A stretch of 5,116 bases of DNA, taken from Candidatus Bathyarchaeota archaeon (GTDB taxonomy: Archaea > Thermoproteota > Bathyarchaeia > 40CM-2-53-6). Positions 1 to 3,228 of the stretch are shown here, one piece after another. The notes below the pieces were generated by a model that was not told the DNA's origin, did no database searches, and saw only the letters and a list, made by a program, of their open reading frames with translations. The stretch spans positions 1 to 5,116 of the forward strand of contig VBBE01000202.1 of the NCBI GenBank assembly GCA_005884605.1, given 5' to 3'. The position numbers and the translations under genes are program-made. Positions within the stretch are counted from its first letter, which is position 1. Every line of letters begins with the position of its first letter.

Positions 1-336
1 AATTGCGAAGAAACCTATCGATATCACTTCTATCACGGTTAAACCGCCTGCTCGAAGGGAATCGTTAACGTATATCCGGAGGAACCGGTTGTTGAGGTAT
101 TCCTGGTAGATCCAGAATGACAGCAACAGGTTGAGCAGAGTTTGCAACGGGATCAGGATCTTTGCAATCCTAGGAACGCTCTCGAGCATAGATAGACCGT
201 AATATTCGCGGCTCGTAAACTTAGCTGACGCGTCCAGGTAGAAATCGGGGATGAGTGTCCGAAAAACGCGAGCCCGGCGAGGACTTTCCTTATCTAGATG
301 ATCTTCTTCCGCTGCTCTCTCATGAGATCTGGACAA
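1..336 (-). CDS. Partial membrane protein of unknown function (N-terminal part, runs off the left edge)
   Basis: On the minus strand one frame is open from 444 down to base 1. It reads as a believable membrane protein: a polar stretch around 240-190 (EYYGLSMLE), a hydrophobic helix at about 165-115 (ILIPLQTLLNLLLSFWIY), a charged loop (NNRFLRIYVNDSLRAGG), then a second hydrophobic segment entering the edge (LTVIEVISIGFFAI). I do not recognise the family. The start is uncertain: the frame has no ATG before 189-187 and its only earlier standard start is TTG at 336-334, which would overlap the divergent gene beginning at 322. The ATG at 189 has an AT-rich TATA-like stretch (plus-strand 215-225) at leaderless distance, but the residues upstream of it also look like protein. 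The C-terminus lies outside the window. Confidence 0.5.
   Translation of the reverse strand, partial: MSRSHERAAEEDHLDKESPRRARVFRTLIPDFYLDASAKFTSREYYGLSMLESVPRIAKILIPLQTLLNLLLSFWIYQEYLNNRFLRIYVNDSLRAGGLTVIEVISIGFFAI
215..225 (-). promoter_or_regulatory. Weak TATA-like element for the leftward gene
   Basis: Read on the minus strand this is GCTAAGTTTAC, centred about 30 bases upstream of the ATG at 189-187. That spacing would suit a leaderless archaeal transcript starting at that ATG. The match to a TATA box is poor, and it lies within sequence that may itself be coding if the gene starts at the TTG at 336. Confidence 0.2.
288..296 (+). promoter_or_regulatory. Putative archaeal TATA box for the gene at 322
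   Basis: The sequence CCTTATCTA is centred about 30 bases before the ATG at 322. Archaeal TATA boxes sit about 26-30 bases before the transcription start, so the transcript would begin at or next to this ATG, making it leaderless. No Shine-Dalgarno motif precedes this ATG. This spacing is the main reason for choosing 322 over the ATG at 298. Confidence 0.35.
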
Positions 337-798
337 ATTCAGATATTGTCTCGGATTATGATGCCCTTGCTGATAGTCCAGTTCCTGCTCGGCATGTTCG
401 CTAACCTGTTCATCACCTTCTCCATCTCGACCGACCCCAACCCGTTAGCCGTCGTCTTCACCGGCGGATCACCCGCCCTGATGGTTCACGTCCTGATAGC
501 GGTAGTCCTCTTGATGCTCGCCCTCCAAGTACTAGTCACGGCCGCATTCATCAACCGAAGGCCTGTTGTTGGGGTTGCAAGTGCAGGCTTCGCCTCTATC
601 GCCCTATCCTTCTTCACCGGCATCGCCTTTGTCTACTCCGGATACGAAAACGATTCTCTGTCATACTTGATGGCAGTAGGCTTTCTCTTCGGGCTGATAA
701 TCTACGGCAGTCTCGCCGGACGAGGAGAAAAAACCACTCCAGCGGAGAGACCGACGAAAACAGAAACCGGAACTTCGAACACTATCCCCGGCCTCTAG
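322..798 (+). CDS. Four-helix integral membrane protein of unknown function
   Basis: The product is very hydrophobic, with four clear transmembrane helices. Numbered from the upstream ATG at 298 they are at about 18-42, 59-84, 90-113 and 121-140, followed by a hydrophilic 26-residue tail (GRGEKTTPAERPTKTETG). A single histidine (His64, motif GGSPALMVH) begins helix 2. The last helix follows the pattern SYLMAVGFLFGLIIYGSLAG. This layout resembles a family of short unnamed membrane proteins in archaea and actinobacteria, recognised from memory only. A lone histidine is too little to claim haem binding. ATG 322 is preferred because a TATA-like box lies about 30 bases upstream; ATG 298 would add eight residues, and ATG 358 is also possible. 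A run of six A at 728-733, just after helix 4, could allow a -1 slip into the next reading frame. The stop overlaps the RPLG-encoding codons of the following gene. Confidence 0.72.
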   Translation: MRSGQIQILSRIMMPLLIVQFLLGMFANLFITFSISTDPNPLAVVFTGGSPALMVHVLIAVVLLMLALQVLVTAAFINRRPVVGVASAGFASIALSFFTGIAFVYSGYENDSLSYLMAVGFLFGLIIYGSLAGRGEKTTPAERPTKTETGTSNTIPGL

Positions 799-815
799 GA
801 CTAACACTGTCACAG

Positions 816-1178
816 TTGATCGGAGGTGGAATCGTCACCTTCGGGGGATTCGCCCTGATCAGCTTCAATCCCGGAACGATCAACACAGCACTCGGATCAA
901 TAACTCTGGTTCTAGGACTGCTCGCGTTCCTTTCAGCCTACGGGATCTGGAAGAACAAGACCTGGTCGCTCACGATCACGCGATTGGTCAACATTGCCAT
1001 TATCCTCTTCAGCACAGGTCAGGAATCATATACCATCGCGACCGCGACATCCGCAAACACCGTCGCAGGCTCTCTAAGTGGGACTGTTATCGCCCTCGGC
1101 CTCTGCATTGGGGTAGTACTCAACCTTCCAGGCAGAAATCAGAAAGCATCCCAGCAATATCTTGTAATGACAAACTAG
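816..1178 (+). CDS. Small four-helix membrane protein of the RPLG-motif type, start unresolved
   Basis: The product has four hydrophobic segments, at residues 2-17, 24-44, 51-67 and 85-104 counted from TTG 816. It carries the signature AYGIWKNKTWSLTI after helix 2, close to the AYGLWxGKxWAW pattern of a widespread group of small archaeal and bacterial membrane proteins of unknown role. Members of that group usually begin with RP(L/T)G(V/L)T. Here the same frame encodes RPLGLTL at 789-809, upstream of the TTG, so the natural protein should start earlier. However, the frame is open back to 405 without any ATG, GTG or TTG. Translation must start at 816 (losing the motif), at a non-standard codon, or arrive by a -1 shift from the preceding gene. 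The bases GGAGGTG at 821-827 look like a ribosome-binding site, but they lie inside the coding sequence and no start follows at a suitable distance. Confidence 0.62.
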   Translation: MIGGGIVTFGGFALISFNPGTINTALGSITLVLGLLAFLSAYGIWKNKTWSLTITRLVNIAIILFSTGQESYTIATATSANTVAGSLSGTVIALGLCIGVVLNLPGRNQKASQQYLVMTN

Positions 1179-1273
1179 AGAAGATAACCTACTTCTCGCT
1201 GAGTCATCTCTTCCAAGAGTTTCTGGCGAACAAATGACTATTCGTATGAAGTGCGTGAATTCTGAGTCATGTT

Positions 1274-1427
1274 TCAACACCATCTTTTTCTGAGATTGTC
1301 AAGCTCTTTCACCATTTCAGCATAAGAGCACTTTCCGGCATCTGCGCTTACCCAGTCCTCCATTCTGAGAATGGGTCTAGCATCAAACCTTCAGTGGCCC
1401 TCGACAACCCGTATTCTCTCGCCCCCC
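1274..1427 (-). pseudogene. Out-of-frame remnant of the AbrB-type antitoxin C-terminus
   Basis: Starting at the run of six G (minus strand, 1427-1422), the frame two bases on from the fusion gene reads GGERIRVVEGH, a TGA, then RFDARPILRMEDWVSADAG, then KCSYAEMVKELDNLRKRWC and a TGA at 1276-1274. The first part is the expected AbrB strand (consensus like GDRVRVVE). The last part resembles the short helical tail of archaeal AbrB antitoxins, which in functional toxin-antitoxin pairs contacts the toxin. The piece TEGLMLDP between them is in the fusion gene's own frame and also fits the family. At least one indel at the G run, plus either a second indel or a nonsense change, would restore a full-length protein. 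This is my reading of family patterns by eye, without an alignment. Confidence 0.45.
1283..1289 (+). terminator. Weak oligo-T tract downstream of the membrane-protein pair
   Basis: The only T-rich stretch (ATCTTTTT) downstream of the stop at 1178 lies about 105 bases away. Archaeal termination often uses oligo-T tracts without a hairpin. The tract lies opposite the decayed end of the minus-strand antitoxin gene, so it may simply reflect lysine and arginine codons there. Confidence 0.15.
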
Positions 1428-1893
1428 GTATCCCGTACTTCGTCATCAGCTCTGCCGGTATTCTGATCTGCCCCTTCGGGGTAACGGTTATCCTCCACTC
1501 TAATCCCTTCGCTTCGTGATCTCGATCTCGCGACTCTCTGATCTCTCGGACCCAGCTCCAAGCTATTGATTTCGAGGATTCTCGCATCCTGTCGATCGAC
1601 TTGGAACCCTTGGTCATCTGTCTCTTTCGAACTTCATTCGCGCGTGAGGTGCGAAGGCGAATCATGTTTCTTTGCTTGAGGATTTTCTCGATTCTGTTGG
1701 CAAGTTGGCTGTTGGGACCAGTTGACCTGAGATATTCCAGAAGGTCCCCTTTCGTTGTTTTTCTGGTTAATCGGAGGATGACGTTGGTGGAGGTTTCATG
1801 CATTCCCCTGACTCGCGCTAGAGCGTTGTAAGCCCGTTCCGATACAGTAGAGTCTTGCGAGGCATTGTAAAAGACGGCCATTCGCGCTGCCAT
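1348..1893 (-). CDS. UPF0330 (DUF217) VapB-type antitoxin fused to an AbrB/SpoVT-like domain, probably damaged
   Basis: Residues 16-80 match the archaeal UPF0330/DUF217 antitoxin pattern: TVSERAYNALARV, then NVILRLTRKTTKGDLLEYLR, then ELANRIEK-like helices and KQRNMIRLRTSR. Such proteins normally end about here and neutralise a PIN-domain VapC ribonuclease. A basic linker follows (81-130), then an AbrB-like swapped-hairpin DNA-binding domain (131-157: WRITVTPKGQIRIPAEL, TKYGIRG). AbrB domains normally continue with a GDxVxV strand and a short C-terminal helix. Here the protein instead continues as AREYGLSRATEGLMLDPF and stops, while the expected strand and tail are found in another frame. The N-terminal domain also departs from the usual pattern (MHETSTNV where GESFSDV is typical). 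The start at ATG 1893 has AGGG five to nine bases upstream; ATG 1881 is an alternative. No VapC/PIN gene is adjacent. Expected role if functional: DNA-binding antitoxin and autorepressor. The domain calls are fairly sure; function is doubtful. Confidence 0.62.
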   Translation of the reverse strand: MAARMAVFYNASQDSTVSERAYNALARVRGMHETSTNVILRLTRKTTKGDLLEYLRSTGPNSQLANRIEKILKQRNMIRLRTSRANEVRKRQMTKGSKSIDRMRESSKSIAWSWVREIRESRDRDHEAKGLEWRITVTPKGQIRIPAELMTKYGIRGAREYGLSRATEGLMLDPFSEWRTG

Positions 1894-2276
1894 AATACCC
1901 CTGTCTATGCATCAAAGGAAGAATGAGGAAGCCAACCTGAGGGATTCTGTTTGATATTCTGCTTTCGCATAATTCTAGACGATAAGGGATTGACCGTTGA
2001 AGAGAGACTAGACGCAATCGAGAGGGAGCTGGCCGAGATCAAGAATGCATCCGACTAAACGGTTCTATGTACCCTCGCAAGAGAAGAAAGTCCAAAAGAA
2101 ACGTGCCTATAATGGGCTTTATTCGGCGGTCTAGGACCGAAAGAGGCGTGACTGTGACGGATATACCCCGAAACGCCTATAGCTTGGGAGACCAGTTTTC
2201 TATGCAGGTGAATGACAAGATGCGCAATCCGTTCCGAAGGAAATCCAAGAAGACCAGCCATGGAATCAGCTCTTGA

Positions 2277-2294
2277 GAAACAAGTTTCTGAAAC
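2277..2294. repeat. Alternating GAAAC/GTTTC palindromes
   Basis: GAAAC, AA, GTTTC, T, GAAAC follow each other directly, so the central GTTTC can pair with either neighbour. Two more GAAAC copies occur nearby (2304-2308 and 2332-2336), always on the plus strand. The loops are too short (1-2 bases) for a good RNA hairpin, which points to a protein-binding site in DNA or to chance rather than a structured RNA. Confidence 0.45.
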
Positions 2295-2321
2295 CGCAAC
2301 TCGGAAACCCAGTTATTAAAA

Positions 2322-2353
2322 ACCGTTTTTTGAAACATCTTTTTAAAAACGGT
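2322..2353. repeat. Nine-base inverted repeat ACCGTTTTT / AAAAACGGT with oligo-T tracts
   Basis: ACCGTTTTT (2322-2330) is the exact reverse complement of AAAAACGGT (2345-2353), separated by 14 bases. Its right end overlaps another palindrome, ACGGT-A-ACCGT (2349-2359). T runs at 2326-2331, 2340-2344 and 2363-2367 on the plus strand, and A runs at 2318-2322 and 2345-2349, give oligo-U in transcripts from either direction. A bidirectional termination zone or a symmetrical DNA-binding site are both possible; the sequence alone does not decide between them. Confidence 0.55.
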
Positions 2354-2373
2354 AACCGTGAATTTTTCCGGAT

Positions 2374-2384
2374 GGGCCTGGCCC
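2374..2384. repeat. Short GC-rich palindrome GGGCC-T-GGCCC
   Basis: This is a perfect five-base inverted repeat around one central base, 15 bases after the preceding palindrome. It counts mainly as part of the cluster of symmetrical sequences in 2277-2441. Alone it could be chance. Confidence 0.35.
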
Positions 2385-2413
2385 CTAGTCAAATCTCGCA
2401 TCCCCAGAATCCT

Positions 2414-2441
2414 GACCGCGCCTACGCGGTCTGCAGCAGAC
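2414..2441. repeat. Two overlapping, mutually exclusive hairpins
   Basis: GACCGCG-CCTA-CGCGGTC (2414-2431) is a perfect seven-base stem with a four-base loop, very stable as RNA on either strand. Its last three bases (GTC) also begin a second palindrome, GTCTGC-A-GCAGAC (2429-2441). Both cannot be fully formed at once. No U tract follows on the plus strand, so this is not a standard intrinsic terminator in that direction. The second palindrome has only one loop base, so it would more naturally be a dyad in DNA. It lies downstream of the minus-strand gene ending at 2507. Confidence 0.55.
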
Positions 2442-2462
2442 TCCTGAACTCCATGCCCCTCC

Positions 2463-2475
2463 AAAGAAAACCCTA
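2463..2475 (-). terminator. T-rich tract after the small membrane-protein gene
   Basis: Read on the minus strand the sequence is GGGTTTTCTTTGG, beginning about 30 bases after the stop codon of the gene at 2507-2815. T-rich tracts like this are enough for termination in many archaea. The GC-rich hairpin at 2414-2431 lies just beyond it and could form the 3' end structure of the transcript. Confidence 0.3.
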
Positions 2476-2506
2476 ACACGGGGGCGACTGATAGAACATA
2501 ATGAGC

Positions 2507-2815
2507 CTATCTCACAGTCTTCTTCCGCAACGTTTCCAGAGTCTTCCCTTCACCCGTCCTTTTCTCCACGTACCTGGCCACAAAGTATCCCAGCATTGTT
2601 CCCGCGTACAATCCAGCCAACGTTCCGTTGAGGAGGAAGCTTACCGGCCCGATGTTCGTCTTCGCCCATGATTCCAGAAAGAGATTATTCTGATATTCGA
2701 GCGAAACCCAAACCAGCAATCCAAGTATGACCGACGACTCCACCCACACTAGCCATCGCGTTCGCTTCGCAAACTCTTTCCGTTTCAACTGTTCGAGATC
2801 AAGCCTATCACTCAT
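2507..2815 (-). CDS. Small two-helix membrane protein with a glycine zipper
   Basis: The 102-residue product has a charged N-terminus (residues 1-20, LDLEQLKRKEFAKRTR), helix 1 at 21-40, a short polar loop (NNLFLESWAKTN), helix 2 at 57-80, and a basic C-terminal tail (EKRTGEGKTLETLRKK). Both ends carry positive charge, so both probably face the cytoplasm. Helix 2 contains Gly64, Gly68, Gly72 and Gly76, an exact GxxxGxxxGxxxG glycine zipper, a pattern linked to tight helix packing and homo-oligomers in membranes. I do not recognise a named family. The start is well supported: a TATA-like box lies 26-32 bases upstream, and GGGGGTGA at 2838-2831 is a possible but distant ribosome-binding site. 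The gene stands alone, facing the palindrome-rich gap, with a doubtful divergent gene behind it. Confidence 0.68.
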   Translation of the reverse strand: MSDRLDLEQLKRKEFAKRTRWLVWVESSVILGLLVWVSLEYQNNLFLESWAKTNIGPVSFLLNGTLAGLYAGTMLGYFVARYVEKRTGEGKTLETLRKKTVR

Positions 2816-2840
2816 AGCGCCCTACCAATTTCACCCCCGG

Positions 2841-2848
2841 TTATATGC
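2841..2848 (-). promoter_or_regulatory. Putative TATA box for the small glycine-zipper protein
   Basis: On the minus strand the sequence reads GCATATAACC, with the core CATATAA at 2847-2841. It ends 25 bases before the ATG at 2815, the distance expected if transcription starts at or a few bases before the start codon. This is the best-placed TATA-like element in the window. The same element would be too close to act for the divergent ATG at 2853. Confidence 0.45.
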
Positions 2849-2852
2849 GTAA

Positions 2853-3155
2853 ATGCACGCCTCAGAACCAACGCCGGGTTTCCATCACACCTACTATCAT
2901 CATCGGCCAAGCGTGGATAACCTAAAGAGCGCGATAGAGGAATCCCCAAATGACCCCGGGGGCAGTAGTCACCCCATGTTTGAGGGAGGTGGAAAAACGA
3001 GAATTGGAAAGAAGCTGAGCAACCGCCTCGCCACGACAGCAATCACGATAGTCGTATTTCTCCCAACGCTTGCCTATCTTGGAACCGTCGTAGCGGCCGG
3101 CCACACAGCTCCTAACTATTGCAATAACGCTGGCGGATGCCCATGGACGAACTAG
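2853..3155 (+). CDS. Possible small single-helix membrane protein
   Basis: If read from ATG 2853 the product has 100 residues. The first half is polar and histidine-rich (HHTYYHHRP) and low in predicted structure. Residues 47-58 are basic (GKTRIGKKLSNR), followed by one good hydrophobic helix at 59-83 (AITIVVFLPTLAYLGTVVAA) and a short tail with two cysteines (NYCNNAGGCPW). The charge pattern predicts the N-terminus inside and the cysteine tail outside. ATG 2976, which gives 59 residues starting just before the basic stretch, is at least as likely, because 2853 lies almost on top of the promoter of the opposite gene. GTG 2913 is also possible. No clear promoter is visible for any of these starts, and I know no family for it. 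The basic-helix-tail layout is the only support. Confidence 0.35.
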   Translation: MHASEPTPGFHHTYYHHRPSVDNLKSAIEESPNDPGGSSHPMFEGGGKTRIGKKLSNRLATTAITIVVFLPTLAYLGTVVAAGHTAPNYCNNAGGCPWTN

Positions 3156-3202
3156 TCGAGCATCACGATCTCGATAAGTCCGGGCCAGGCGCGCTGTGGA
3201 AT

Positions 3203-3225
3203 AGTCTGGGACGAAGCAACAGACT
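3203..3225. repeat. Inverted repeat AGTCTG / CAGACT in the convergent gap
   Basis: AGTCTG (3203-3208) and CAGACT (3220-3225) form a six-base stem with an 11-base loop. It begins three bases after the stop codon of the minus-strand gene at 3229 and lies about 50 bases after the stop at 3155. No oligo-T tract follows on either strand, so termination is only a guess. It may stabilise the 3' end of the long minus-strand transcript. Confidence 0.3.
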
Positions 3226-3228
3226 GGA

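Larger units (their letters stand above)
1894..2506. other. Gene-poor region of about 610 bases with tiny reading frames and a palindrome cluster
   Basis: I find no convincing gene here. Three short plus-strand frames are present. TTG 1990 to TAA 2058 encodes 22 residues with a coiled-coil look (TVEERLDAIERELAEIK). ATG 2045 to TAG overlaps it and gives MHPTKRFYVPSQ plus a lysine-rich tail. ATG 2067 to TGA 2276 encodes 69 very basic residues (MYPRKRRKSKRNVP at the start) without a recognisable domain. None has a clear promoter or ribosome-binding site. They may be spurious or remnants of decayed genes; the coiled-coil stretch is the most protein-like. The right half (2277-2441) holds many short inverted repeats and oligo-T/A tracts, listed separately. 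No tRNA cloverleaf was found on either strand. Confidence 0.5.

Noticed and set aside
821..827. GGAGGTG as a Shine-Dalgarno site for a start after 830
   Set aside because: No ATG, GTG or TTG follows at 5-10 bases; it encodes the GGG of the first helix.
1074..1283. Minus-strand frame of 69 codons overlapping the end of the second membrane protein
   Set aside because: The left half is opposite a real coding region, the composition is not protein-like, and the antitoxin remnant uses a different frame.
1601..1831. Plus-strand frame opposite the antitoxin
   Set aside because: The opposite strand carries recognisable UPF0330 and AbrB motifs; this frame has none.
2067..2276. 69-residue very basic plus-strand frame
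   Set aside because: Low-complexity basic start, no recognisable fold, no promoter or ribosome-binding site; kept only as a remark in the gene-poor region.
2277..2336. CRISPR remnant, suggested by repeated GAAAC
   Set aside because: The five-base motif recurs at irregular distances with no shared longer repeat and no spacer-like periodicity.
2370..2450. tRNA-like GC-rich stretch with several stems
   Set aside because: No acceptor stem closing the ends, no GGTTCRAAYCC T-loop and no anticodon arm in the right place on either strand.
2177..2479. Minus-strand frame of 100 codons across the palindrome cluster
   Set aside because: Its residues come from the palindromes and T/A tracts (repeated FKKMF, FQKLV); no domain, and no promoter.
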